From Pseudomonas putida (GTDB lineage: Bacteria; Pseudomonadota; Gammaproteobacteria; Pseudomonadales; Pseudomonadaceae): DNA of 64,000 nt. The translations under genes and the position numbers were made by a program. Positions 25,470 through 33,880 of the stretch are shown piece after piece; position 1 is the first letter of the stretch, and every line of letters begins with the position of its first letter. Below the pieces are notes generated by a model. That model saw only the letters and a program-made list of their open reading frames with translations, searched no databases and had not been told where the DNA came from. Location: positions 2,232,001 to 2,296,000 of the forward strand of contig NZ_CP039371.1 of assembly GCF_005080685.1 (NCBI RefSeq). Direction: 5' to 3'.

Positions 25470-26957
25470 TCAATAACGCATCATCACCGACTTCAACTCG
25501 GTGAAATCGTCGATGAACGCCGAGCCGAATTCCCGACCGATGCCCGAGGCCTTGACGCCACCGAAGGGCACCGCCGGGTCGAGCAGGGTATGCACGTTGA
25601 CCCACAAGGTACCGGCCTGGATTTCCGGGATCAGGCGCATGGCCTTGCCCAGGTCGTTGGTCCACAGGCTGGCGCTCAGGCCGTAGGGCGAGGCGTTCAT
25701 CAGGTGCAGCAGCTCTTCCTCGCTGTCGTACGGCAGAAAGGTCGCTACCGGGCCGAAGGTTTCCTGGGTGAGCAGGGTGTCGTTGGCCGAGTCGGCGAGA
25801 ATCACCGTGGGTTCGACGAAGCAACCAGGGCCTTCGCCGATGTGCCCACCGTGAATGATCTGGCTGCCCTCGCGGCGGGCGATGGCGAACAGTTCGGCGA
25901 GCTTCTGCTGGTGCGGCTTGTTGGCCACCGGGCCGAATTGGGTCGACTCGTCCAGCGGCGAGCCGATCTTCAATTGGCCCAGACGCTGCGACAGCGCCTC
26001 GAGCAACGGCTCGATGCGCGAGCGGTGCACGTAGAACCGCTCGCCGGCGGCGCAGATCTGTCCCGAGTGAAGGAAGCCGGCTTCGATGATGCCGTCCACG
26101 GCCTTGTCGATGCCGACATCGGCCAGGAACGCCACCGCGTTCTTCCCCCCCAGTTCCAGCGTCGCGCGGGTGAGCTTGGCACCCATGGCCGCCTGGCCGA
26201 CGGCGATGCCGGTCGGCACGGACCCGGTGAACGAGACCTTGTCGGTGCCGGGGTGCTCGATCAGTGCCTTGCCCACCGGGCCGCTGCCGGTCAGCACGTT
26301 CAGCGCGCCCGCCGGCAGGCCGGCCTCACTGGCAAGTTCGGCGATGCGCAGCAGCGTCAGTGGCGTGAACTCGCTAGGCTTGATAATGGTGCTGCAACCG
26401 GTGGTCAGGGCCGAAGCCAGCTTCCAGATGGCGATCATGGTGGCGAAATTCCATGGCACGATGCCGACCACCACGCCGATCGGTTCGCGCAGGGTATAGG
26501 CGCTGTAGCGTTCGCCGGCGAACGAGGGCAGGGACGGGGTGATGGTCTGGCCGGTGATCTTGGTGGCCCAGCCGGCGTAGTAGCGCAGAAAATGCGCCGC
26601 CTGCTCCACCTCGAAGGCGCGGGAGATACCGATCAGCTTGCCCGACTGCAGGGTCTCCAGTTGCGCCAGCTCCTCGCGGTTGGCTTCCAGCAGGTCGGCG
26701 AGCTTGAACAGCACGGCGGCGCGGGCGGCGGGGCTGGTGCGCGACCAGCTGGCGAAGCCCTGGCGCGCCGAGGCTACGGCCTGGTCGACATCGGCCTGGG
26801 TGGCGTCGCTGATCTGGGCGATGGCCTGGCCGTTGGCCGGATTGACCACGGCGATTTTCGCGCTGCCGTGGCTGGCCACGTTGCCGCCATCGATGTACAG
26901 GCCATGCTCACGAGCGAGGAAGGCGCTGACGGAGGGAAGAAGGGTAATGTCGCTCAT
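25470..26957 (-). CDS. feaB: phenylacetaldehyde dehydrogenase
   Basis: NAD-dependent aldehyde dehydrogenase of 495 residues from the ATG at 26957 (MSDITLLPSVSAFLAREHGL). It oxidises phenylacetaldehyde, and probably 4-hydroxyphenylacetaldehyde, to the acids. The catalytic glutamate is in TLELGGKNAVAFLAD and the catalytic cysteine in HSGQICAAGERFYVHRS. The C-terminal PFGGVKASGIGREFG is standard. The substrate is assigned from the neighbours (FeaR regulator, APC permease) and the overall FeaB/PeaE look. It is divergent from the permease gene, with a palindromic site at 27067-27083 between them. Products would feed the paa and hpa pathways in this window. Confidence 0.87.
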   Translation of the reverse strand: MSDITLLPSVSAFLAREHGLYIDGGNVASHGSAKIAVVNPANGQAIAQISDATQADVDQAVASARQGFASWSRTSPAARAAVLFKLADLLEANREELAQLETLQSGKLIGISRAFEVEQAAHFLRYYAGWATKITGQTITPSLPSFAGERYSAYTLREPIGVVVGIVPWNFATMIAIWKLASALTTGCSTIIKPSEFTPLTLLRIAELASEAGLPAGALNVLTGSGPVGKALIEHPGTDKVSFTGSVPTGIAVGQAAMGAKLTRATLELGGKNAVAFLADVGIDKAVDGIIEAGFLHSGQICAAGERFYVHRSRIEPLLEALSQRLGQLKIGSPLDESTQFGPVANKPHQQKLAELFAIARREGSQIIHGGHIGEGPGCFVEPTVILADSANDTLLTQETFGPVATFLPYDSEEELLHLMNASPYGLSASLWTNDLGKAMRLIPEIQAGTLWVNVHTLLDPAVPFGGVKASGIGREFGSAFIDDFTELKSVMMRY

Positions 26958-27066
26958 GGTCACTCCAGGGCAGGTGATGAGCGGCCGGCAAGCCGCCAAG
27001 GCCTCGGAGCATAGGGGGCCGGCAAGCGCCGGTCTTGCGTCCCCGTGACAGCGGCATGACTCTGTG

Positions 27067-27083
27067 TGCCAGGCGGCCTGGCA
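27067..27083. promoter_or_regulatory. candidate operator between aldehyde dehydrogenase and permease genes
   Basis: TGCCAGG-CGG-CCTGGCA is a perfect 7-bp inverted repeat with a 3-base spacer in the divergent control region between feaB and the permease gene. FeaR-type AraC activators are candidates for binding here, but AraC sites are usually direct repeats, so the link is weak. Confidence 0.35.
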
Positions 27084-27226
27084 GGCAGCAACAAGGCGGG
27101 CGGCAGCCATGGGCAAGACGCTGTAGCGCGGGCGGCGCACAGTTACCCGGCAGGGAGGCAAGCAACAGCCGTGCGTGCAGGTTCGCTTGCCGCGTCAACG
27201 CCATAACAACCAGCCGGGGCATAACG

Positions 27227-28723
27227 ATGTCACTCAACAACAAGCTCACCGAGCATCTCAACCGGGGCAGTGTCGGTTTCCCCACCGCGCTGGCCAGCAC
27301 CGTCGGGCTGATCATGGCCAGCCCGGTGATCCTCACCGCGACCATGGGCTTCGGTATCGGTGGCAGCGCCTTCGCCATCGCCATGGTCATCGCGGCGCTG
27401 ATGATGCTGGCGCAGTCGACCACCTTCGCCGAGGCGGCGTCGATCCTGCCGACCACAGGCTCGGTCTACGACTACATCAACTGCGGCATGGGCCGCTTCT
27501 TCGCCATCACCGGAACGCTGTCGGCGTACCTGATCGTGCATGTGTTCGCCGGCACCGCCGAGACGATCCTGTCCGGGGTGATGGCCCTGGTGAACTTCGA
27601 ACACCTCAATACCCTGGCCGAGTCCGCCGGTGGCTCATGGCTGCTGGGCGTGGCCTTCGTGTTGGCGTTCGCGGTGCTCAACGCGTTTGGTGTCAGTGCT
27701 TTCAGCCGCGCCGAGGTGATCCTGACCTTCGGCATGTGGACCACCTTGATGGTGTTCGGCGTACTGGGCCTGATCGCCGCTCCGGCGGTCGAGTTGGACG
27801 GGCCGTTCGGTGTCTCGCTGGTGGGCACCGACCTGATGACCATCCTCTCGCTGATCGGCATGGCCATGTTCATGTTCGTCGGTTGCGAGTTCGTCACGCC
27901 CCTGGCTCCCGAGTTGCGCCGTTCGGCCTGGGTGCTGCCGCGGGCGATGGCGCTGGGCCTGTTCGGCGTGGCCAGCTGCATGTTCATCTATGGCGCGGCG
28001 ATGAAGCGCCAGGTGGAAAACGTCGTGCTCGATGCCGCCACCGGCGTGCACCTGCTCGATACGCCCATGGCCATTCCGCGCTTCGCCGAACAGGTCATGG
28101 GCGACATCGGCCCGGTGTGGCTCGGCATCGGCTTCCTGTTCGCCGGCGCCGCCACCATCAATACCCTGATGGCCGGCGTGCCGCGGATTCTCTATGGCAT
28201 GGCCGTGGACGGGGCGCTGCCCAAGGTGTTCGCCTACCTGCATCCGCGCTTCAAGACGCCGCTGGTGTGCATTCTGGTGGTGGCGCTGATCCCGTGCCTG
28301 CACGCCTGGTACCTGGGCGGCAACCCGGACAACATCCTGCACCTGGTGCTGGCGGCGGTGTGCGCCTGGAGTACGGCCTACCTGTTGGTGACCCTGTCGG
28401 TGGTGATCCTGCGTATCCGTCGCCCCGATCTGCCTCGCGCTTATCGCTCGCCGCTGTTCCCGTTGCCGCAGGTGGTGTCGAGTGTCGGTATTCTCATCGG
28501 CATGGCCTTCATCACCCCACCGGGGATGGATCCGGCCGATATCTACGTGCCGTTCGCCATCATGCTTGGCGGCACTGCTGGCTATGCGTTGTTCTGGACG
28601 CTGGTGGTGCAGAAGGTCAATCCATTCAAGCCGGCGCGGGTCGAGGACGTGCTGGAAAAGGAATTCGCCGCCGAGCCTGGCCATGTGGTGGAGCAGCTGC
28701 AGCATGATCAGACGTTTGCGTGA
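27227..28723 (+). CDS. APC-superfamily amine/amino-acid permease
   Basis: Inner-membrane permease of 498 residues with about 12 membrane segments, from the ATG at 27227 (MSLNNKLTEHLNRGSVGFPT). The family-typical first half reads ASTVGLIMASPVILTATMGF and AEAASILPTTGSVYDYINCG. It resembles ethanolamine/amine permeases of the APC superfamily. Its position between feaB and feaR makes 2-phenylethylamine or tyramine a likely substrate (inference). Its last 20 bases overlap the start of the DUF3156 gene, so the two are cotranslated. Confidence 0.87.
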   Translation: MSLNNKLTEHLNRGSVGFPTALASTVGLIMASPVILTATMGFGIGGSAFAIAMVIAALMMLAQSTTFAEAASILPTTGSVYDYINCGMGRFFAITGTLSAYLIVHVFAGTAETILSGVMALVNFEHLNTLAESAGGSWLLGVAFVLAFAVLNAFGVSAFSRAEVILTFGMWTTLMVFGVLGLIAAPAVELDGPFGVSLVGTDLMTILSLIGMAMFMFVGCEFVTPLAPELRRSAWVLPRAMALGLFGVASCMFIYGAAMKRQVENVVLDAATGVHLLDTPMAIPRFAEQVMGDIGPVWLGIGFLFAGAATINTLMAGVPRILYGMAVDGALPKVFAYLHPRFKTPLVCILVVALIPCLHAWYLGGNPDNILHLVLAAVCAWSTAYLLVTLSVVILRIRRPDLPRAYRSPLFPLPQVVSSVGILIGMAFITPPGMDPADIYVPFAIMLGGTAGYALFWTLVVQKVNPFKPARVEDVLEKEFAAEPGHVVEQLQHDQTFA

Positions 28724-29288
28724 GCGACTGCTGGCGCCACGTGCGCCGGCAGGCTACCGGCCTGGGGTCACCCTCGGGCACCTGGCGCGTAACCTCGGGC
28801 CGCTGCCGATGGCGCGGCCGGAACCGGCGCTCGGTGTGCTCCAAGGCGTCGGGCAGGGCTGGCGCGCGGTAGTGCGCGAGTGCGTTCAGGCGCACCTGCT
28901 GATGCACGTGGTGACCTGTGAATTCCAGCTTTGCGTGCCAGCCCTGCAAGGGGGCGATGTGCGCCTGGAACTGCGCCATAGTGGTGCGATTCGTCGTACT
29001 GGCGTTGCGGTGGTCTACCGCGATGGCGACAGGCAGCGGTTCGCCCAAGTGCGTGAGCATTTGATGAATCATCAGGCGTTGCTGGCAGCGCTGATGCCGC
29101 TGGACTTCAAGCGCCTGACCCTGGAATGCCGTGACGGCCAATGGCACCTGGCCCTCGAGCATATGGGCGGCAGCGAAGTGGTTAACCGCATGCCGGCGTT
29201 TCGTCGCTACATCAAGGTCAGTGCCGAGCAGCGTGAACACTTGCTCGCCAGCCTGGGCCAGCTGAATGAGGCGCTGCAACGAATCTGA
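28704..29288 (+). CDS. DUF3156-type protein
   Basis: A 194-residue cytoplasmic protein starting at the ATG at 28704 (MIRRLRERLLAPRAPAGYRP), inside the 3' end of the permease gene. It has no membrane segment or known catalytic motif. Conserved-looking blocks are CEFQLCVPALQGGDVRLELR and RVSAEQ-type C-terminal helices (VSAEQREHLLASLGQLNEAL). From memory, DUF3156 proteins accompany amine permeases in Pseudomonas, and the size and place fit. The translational overlap suggests a role tied to the permease; function is unknown. Confidence 0.7.
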   Translation: MIRRLRERLLAPRAPAGYRPGVTLGHLARNLGPLPMARPEPALGVLQGVGQGWRAVVRECVQAHLLMHVVTCEFQLCVPALQGGDVRLELRHSGAIRRTGVAVVYRDGDRQRFAQVREHLMNHQALLAALMPLDFKRLTLECRDGQWHLALEHMGGSEVVNRMPAFRRYIKVSAEQREHLLASLGQLNEALQRI

Positions 29289-29402
29289 CGCTTTTCTGGC
29301 ATTTCCCTTGCTACTGCTTTCGACCAAATATGACAGTTGTGTGCGCATAGTTAACATGTTATCAATGCGCCCATAACAAAAAAATTCGCGTCGAGGGCAG
29401 CC

Positions 29403-30344
29403 ATGCATCAACAACAATCCGACCGCAATGGACTGGAAAGCTGGACCCTGGCCATGCAGCAGATCTGTGGCCGTTTCGAGACCCAGTTGGCCTCCAATCA
29501 TTCGTTGTTCATCGGTGAAGTGTCGGCAGGCCTGCGCGCTGGCCTGCCGGTGGCCAACCTGCGTACCAACGCCGGCAAGATCCGTCGCCTGGGGGAAAAC
29601 CCCGCCCTCGACGATGACCAGCACTGCTTTCTGGTATTCCAGCGCGCCGGGCATTCCAGCGTCGCCCAAGGCGGCGCCAGTGTGAGCCTGGCGCCTGGTG
29701 AGCTGTTGCTGATGGACTCGGTCGGGCAATGCGAAATCAACCCCAGTGGCCTGATCGAGCATGTCTCGCTGGCCTTGCCACGTGAGCAGGTGCGCAAGCA
29801 TGTGCAGGGCAATGGCGTGATGTTCGGCAAGATTTCCTCGACCAATGCCTGCGGTCGCATGCTGCATATGCTGATGGACCAGCTGTGCAAGGAAGGCAGC
29901 GCGGGTGATGACGGGGCCACTGGCGAAGCCTTGCAGAGCGCCTTCATTGCGTTGCTCGAACCTGGTTTCGAGCGCGGCGGTGCCAGTGCCTGCAACTTTG
30001 CCAGCCTCAGTGGCGCCCATCTGCGCAACTACGTGCAGCAGGTGATCGACGAGTCCCTGTCGCAGCCGGGGCTGACCCCGGCGAGCCTGGCGGGGCGCCT
30101 GAACATTTCCGTGCGGCACCTGTACCGCCTGTTCGAGGAGCAGGGGGACAGCGTGTGTCGCTACATCCAGCGGGCTCGCTTGCAACGCAGCGCTGACGAT
30201 CTGGCCAACCCGTTTTATCGCAGCGAATCGATCACCTCGATCGCCTACAAGTGGGGCTTCACTGACTCGGCGCATTTCAGCCGGTCGTTCAAGAAGCAGT
30301 TCGAGCGCTCGCCGAAGGATTTCAGGGCGCAGGCGATGGTTTGA
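29403..30344 (+). CDS. feaR: FeaR-like AraC-family activator of arylamine catabolism
   Basis: AraC-family regulator of 313 residues. The N-terminal part (HCFLVFQRAGHSSVAQGGAS, GELLLMDSVGQCEINPSG) is the AraC-binding-like sensing domain of FeaR. The C-terminal 100 residues hold two helix-turn-helix units (TPASLAGRLNISVRHLYRLF and ESITSIAYKWGFTDSAHFSR). In E. coli FeaR activates tynA and feaB in response to tyramine or phenylethylamine. Here it lies beside the permease and dehydrogenase genes. TTAACATGTTATCAA at 29351-29365, just upstream, resembles the HpaR-type candidate operators of the hpa region. Confidence 0.88.
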   Translation: MHQQQSDRNGLESWTLAMQQICGRFETQLASNHSLFIGEVSAGLRAGLPVANLRTNAGKIRRLGENPALDDDQHCFLVFQRAGHSSVAQGGASVSLAPGELLLMDSVGQCEINPSGLIEHVSLALPREQVRKHVQGNGVMFGKISSTNACGRMLHMLMDQLCKEGSAGDDGATGEALQSAFIALLEPGFERGGASACNFASLSGAHLRNYVQQVIDESLSQPGLTPASLAGRLNISVRHLYRLFEEQGDSVCRYIQRARLQRSADDLANPFYRSESITSIAYKWGFTDSAHFSRSFKKQFERSPKDFRAQAMV

Positions 30345-30488
30345 TGTAGCGGCCGGGGGTGAAGAACGGGCCGCTGTGGGTTTGCCCCGCGAATAGGCCC
30401 TCCCAGGCATAACCCGGCCACAGCCACTGCGCCGTACCTGAGGCAGCGGGCAAGCCCGCTCCCACAGGTCTTGTGTCGTGTCGCAGGC

Positions 30489-31787
30489 TCAGCGGCGGCC
30501 ATTGAAATAGCCCGAGAGCTGGTGCACGGTTTTGCCGACGGTGAGCAGCAGTGGGCGCAAATGGTCCTTGCCGAAGATTCGCGCATGCTTGACCGAGCTG
30601 ATCAGGTCGTAGCGCGACGACCCCTCGTGCATCCCTTGCGCGAGAATCTTGCAAATGATGTGGCTGGGCGTGACACCAAAGCCGGAATAGCCTTGGACGT
30701 AGAACGCATTGGGCCGCTCGCTCAAGGTGCCGATCTGTGGGAACAGGTTGGCGCTGGTGGCCATCGGGCCACCCCAGGCGAGGTCGATGCGCACATCCTT
30801 CAGGTACGGGAATATCTTCAGCATCAGTGCGCGATTCCACGCCTTCAAGTCCAGTGGAATGTGCTCGACGAAGGGTGTGGCGGCCCCGAACAGCAGTCGG
30901 TTCTCGCGCGTTACCCGGTAGTAGTCGATGACCGGACGGATGTCGCTGTAGGCACCGCGAATCGGGCTGATGCGCTGGATCAGTTGCTCCGGCAGCGGCT
31001 CGGTCATCAACTGGAACGCGTAGGTGTTGATGGTGCGTGCATGCAGTTGCGGCTCCAGCTTGTTGAGGAAGCTGTCGCAGGCCCACAACAACTTGCTGGC
31101 ACGCACCGAGCCTCGACCTGTACGCACCTTGATGCGCTCGCCGTAGGTCACCTCCAGCGCCGGGCTGTGCTCGAAGATGCGGGCGCCGTGGCCGACCAGG
31201 GCCTGGGCTTCGCCCAGCAACAGGTTGAGCGAATGCACGTGGCCGCCGCCCATGTGCAGCAGGGCGCTGCTGTAAGCGTCGCTGCCGATGATCTGGCGTA
31301 CTTCCACGCCAGCCAGGAAGCGGATTTCGTCACGGTCGTTGATGGCCTTGAAGTCCTTTTCCCAGGCCCGCAAGGTTTGTTCCTGACGACGGTTGAAGCC
31401 CATGTAGCCGTAGCCGTGGCAAAAATCGGCATCGATGGCGTAGCGCGCGATGCGCTCCTTGATGATGCCGGCGCCGAGTTCGCTGATTTCGAAGATCTGC
31501 TTCAGGCCTTGGTCGCCGACACTGCGTCTGATCTTCTCCAGGTCGTGGCCGATGCCCGCCATGATCTGCCCACCGTTGCGCCCGGTGCCCCCGAAACCCA
31601 GGTAGCGGGCCTCGAGCACGACGATATTGGTGATGCCTTTCTCTGCCAGTTCCAAGGCAGTGTTGATCCCCGAGAAGCCGCCGCCGATGACCACGACATC
31701 CGCTTCGATGTCGCTCTCCAGCGTGGGAAAGCTCAGGTTGTATTTCTTCGTCGCCGAGTAGTAGGTCGGGGTCTCGAGGGTAATCAT
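30489..31787 (-). CDS. PuuB/OrdL-like FAD-dependent amine oxidase
   Basis: FAD-binding oxidoreductase of 432 residues from the ATG at 31787 (MITLETPTYYSATKKYNLSF). The FAD motif is ADVVVIGGGFSGINTALELA, followed by LEARYLGFGGTGRNGGQIMA, as in gamma-glutamylputrescine oxidase (PuuB) and OrdL. The C-terminal FAD contact reads AFYVQGYSGFGVTPSHIICK. Such enzymes oxidise primary or N-modified amines to aldehydes with hydrogen peroxide. Beside feaR and the permease it is a candidate arylamine oxidase for this region. It overlaps no neighbour. The gap downstream (30345-30488) holds REP-like fragments. Confidence 0.85.
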   Translation of the reverse strand: MITLETPTYYSATKKYNLSFPTLESDIEADVVVIGGGFSGINTALELAEKGITNIVVLEARYLGFGGTGRNGGQIMAGIGHDLEKIRRSVGDQGLKQIFEISELGAGIIKERIARYAIDADFCHGYGYMGFNRRQEQTLRAWEKDFKAINDRDEIRFLAGVEVRQIIGSDAYSSALLHMGGGHVHSLNLLLGEAQALVGHGARIFEHSPALEVTYGERIKVRTGRGSVRASKLLWACDSFLNKLEPQLHARTINTYAFQLMTEPLPEQLIQRISPIRGAYSDIRPVIDYYRVTRENRLLFGAATPFVEHIPLDLKAWNRALMLKIFPYLKDVRIDLAWGGPMATSANLFPQIGTLSERPNAFYVQGYSGFGVTPSHIICKILAQGMHEGSSRYDLISSVKHARIFGKDHLRPLLLTVGKTVHQLSGYFNGRR

Positions 31788-31954
31788 GACGCAGCCTGCT
31801 GGAATGGAGTTGTAATAGACCCGTTGTTGATGGCGCCTTTGTCGATGGCGCTTGCACTTGGATTCATTGAGCGCCTGACGAGCGGTTGGCGTCTTGCCCG
31901 AGCCTGCCAATGAGTGTAACCAGCGTGCCCCCAGGGAGGCACTGCGTTAAATTG

Positions 31955-31969
31955 GTTAATGTATTAATG
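31955..31969. promoter_or_regulatory. candidate HpaR-type operator upstream of hpaR1
   Basis: GTTAATGTATTAATG at 31955-31969 matches 13 of 15 positions of GTTAATGTGTTAACG at 42530-42544, in the hpaG/hpaA control region. It lies about 55 bases upstream of the first hpaR gene, where an autoregulatory site would be expected. The assignment rests on motif sharing inside this window. Confidence 0.5.
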
Positions 31970-32023
31970 AGAACGTGCTGGCATACTCGCCAGCACGCAT
32001 TCCATCACGATTCATGAGCCAGC

Positions 32024-32446
32024 ATGACCACACCAAGACCTTCCCTGACGCTCACCTTGCTGCAGGCGCGCGAGGCCACCATGGCGTTCTTCCGCCCTGC
32101 GCTCAACGCCCATGACCTGACCGAACAGCAATGGCGGGTGATTCGCATCCTACGCCAGAACGGCGAGCTGGAAAGCCACCAATTGGCCGAGCTGGCGTGC
32201 ATTCTCAAGCCCAGCATGAGCGGTGTGCTCAAGCGCCTGGAGCGCGACGGCGTGGTTGCCCGGCGCAAGTCGCCGGAAGACCAGCGGCGTGTGTTCATCA
32301 GCCTGACGGTAAAGGGGCAGCAGGCGTTTCTGGCGATGAGCGAGGAAATGGGCCGCAACTACGACCGCATCCTCGGCCAGTTCGGCGAGGACAAGCTGCA
32401 GCAGTTGATGCAGCTGCTCGACGAGATGAAGAAGATCAAGCCCTGA
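32024..32446 (+). CDS. hpaR: HpaR-type MarR-family regulator, paralogue 1
   Basis: MarR-family repressor of 140 residues (MTTPRPSLTLTLLQAREATM). The winged helix (LTEQQWRVIRILRQNGELES, ACILKPSMSGVLKRLERDGV, RRKSPEDQRRVFISLT) is that of HpaR, which represses the homoprotocatechuate meta-cleavage genes until an aromatic inducer binds. It precedes the hydroxylase genes. A close paralogue lies at 43759-44181 at the other end of the cluster, about 70% identical by eye in the DNA-binding part. Which one controls which promoter is not known. Confidence 0.88.
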   Translation: MTTPRPSLTLTLLQAREATMAFFRPALNAHDLTEQQWRVIRILRQNGELESHQLAELACILKPSMSGVLKRLERDGVVARRKSPEDQRRVFISLTVKGQQAFLAMSEEMGRNYDRILGQFGEDKLQQLMQLLDEMKKIKP

Positions 32447-32635
32447 AGCGCTCGGCGCCAGAAACGCCTGCGGCGGGCCTTTCGAGCAAGGCATGGAAAG
32501 TGCAATTTTACCCCCGTAACGTGCATTTCTCGGCCTCATTCATCGCCACATACTGAACGCGTCATCAAGAGTTCTCGGCTGCCTGGTGCTGTGCTGGGCC
32601 TGCGCGCTGACTATCCAATAATAAAGAGACCGTTC

Positions 32636-33805
32636 ATGAAAAAGCCAAATCCCCTGCTGGAAGATCTCAAAGCCCTCCTGCCGACCATCGCCGCCAATGC
32701 GTTCCGGGCGGAGCAGGAACGCTGCGTGCCGGCAGAGAACATCGCCTTGCTCAAGAGCATCGGCCTGCACCGCGCGTTTCTGCCCAAGCAGTTCGGTGGC
32801 CTGGAAATCTCGCTGCCTGAGTTCGCCCAGTGCATCGCCCTGTTGGCCGGTGCGTGCGCCAGCACGGCCTGGGCCATGAGCCTGCTGTGCACCCATAGCC
32901 ACCAGATGGCGATGTTCTCGCCCAAGCTGCAGCAGGACGTCTGGGGCAGCAACCCTGACGCCACCGCCAGCAGCAGCATCGCGCCGTTCGGTCGGACTGC
33001 TGAGGTCGAGGGCGGGGTGAGCTTCAGCGGCGAGATGGGCTGGAGCTCCGGTTGCGACCATGCCGAGTGGGCCATCCTCGGTTTCCGCCGGCCCAACGCA
33101 GAAGGTACCCAGGACTACTGCTTCGCCGTGCTGCCGCGCAGCGACTACGAAATCCGTGACGACTGGTACGCAGTCGGCATGAGCGGCAGCGGCAGCAAGA
33201 CGCTGATCGTCAAGGATGCATTCGTGCCCGAGCACCGCATCCAGAAAGCCAAGGACATGATGGAAGGCAAGTCGGCAGGGTTCGGTCTGTACCCGGACAG
33301 CAAGATCTTCTTCGCTCCGTACCGTCCGTACTTCGCCAGTGGTTTTTCCACCGTCAGCCTCGGCATCGCCGAGCGCATGCTGGAGGTGTTCCGCGAGAAG
33401 ACCCGCAACCGCGTGCGGGCGTACACCGGTGCCGCCGTCGGTGCTGCCACCCCGGCGCTGATGCGCCTGGCCGAGTCGACCCATCAGGTAGCCGCGGCGC
33501 GAGCGCTGCTGGAAAAGAGCTGGGACGAGATCGCCGAGTACAGCGAGCGCCACCAATACCCGTCGCGCGGCACCCTGGCGTTCTGGCGCACCAACCAGGG
33601 CTACGCGGTGAAGATGTGTATCCAGGCAGTCGATCGTTTGATGGAGGCGGCCGGTGGCGGCGCCTGGTTCGAGAGCAACGAGCTGCAGCGCCTGTTCCGT
33701 GACGCGCACATGACCGGTGCCCACGCCTACACCGACTACGACGTCTGCGCGCAAATCCTTGGCCGCGAGCTGATGGGCCTGGAGCCCGATCCAGCGATGG
33801 TCTGA
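32636..33805 (+). CDS. 4-hydroxyphenylacetate 3-hydroxylase, oxygenase component (C2 type)
   Basis: Flavin-dependent monooxygenase of 389 residues with the acyl-CoA-dehydrogenase fold (group D). It hydroxylates 4-hydroxyphenylacetate to 3,4-dihydroxyphenylacetate with reduced flavin from the reductase encoded next. Typical blocks are LHRAFLPKQFGGLEISLPEF, STAWAMSLLCTHSHQMAMFS, GWSSGCDHAEWAILGFRRP and the C-terminal GAHAYTDYDVCAQILGRELM. This is the two-component type known from Acinetobacter (C2) and P. putida U, not the E. coli HpaB fold. Gene names differ between species, so none is given. It starts the rightward hydroxylase operon. Confidence 0.88.
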   Translation: MKKPNPLLEDLKALLPTIAANAFRAEQERCVPAENIALLKSIGLHRAFLPKQFGGLEISLPEFAQCIALLAGACASTAWAMSLLCTHSHQMAMFSPKLQQDVWGSNPDATASSSIAPFGRTAEVEGGVSFSGEMGWSSGCDHAEWAILGFRRPNAEGTQDYCFAVLPRSDYEIRDDWYAVGMSGSGSKTLIVKDAFVPEHRIQKAKDMMEGKSAGFGLYPDSKIFFAPYRPYFASGFSTVSLGIAERMLEVFREKTRNRVRAYTGAAVGAATPALMRLAESTHQVAAARALLEKSWDEIAEYSERHQYPSRGTLAFWRTNQGYAVKMCIQAVDRLMEAAGGGAWFESNELQRLFRDAHMTGAHAYTDYDVCAQILGRELMGLEPDPAMV

Positions 33806-33880
33806 GCCACGTTCTGGCCGATCCCGACACAACCACAATAACGATGAGGGCAGGCCGCAGGGCCTGCCTGGGAGTCTTGC

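Noticed and set aside
24016..25824. 602-codon version of the porin
   Set aside because: The first 166 codons read into the opposite-frame shadow of the aldehyde dehydrogenase gene. The ATG at 25326 gives a perfect signal peptide.
28482..28703. Upstream extension of the DUF3156 protein to a start at 28482
   Set aside because: It would overlap the permease gene by more than 200 bases, and the added residues are out-of-frame permease translation.
33852..33871. GGCAGGC/GCCTGCC hairpin before the flavin reductase gene as a terminator
   Set aside because: No U-tract follows, and it lies inside an operon 10 bases before a ribosome-binding site. At most it tunes translation.
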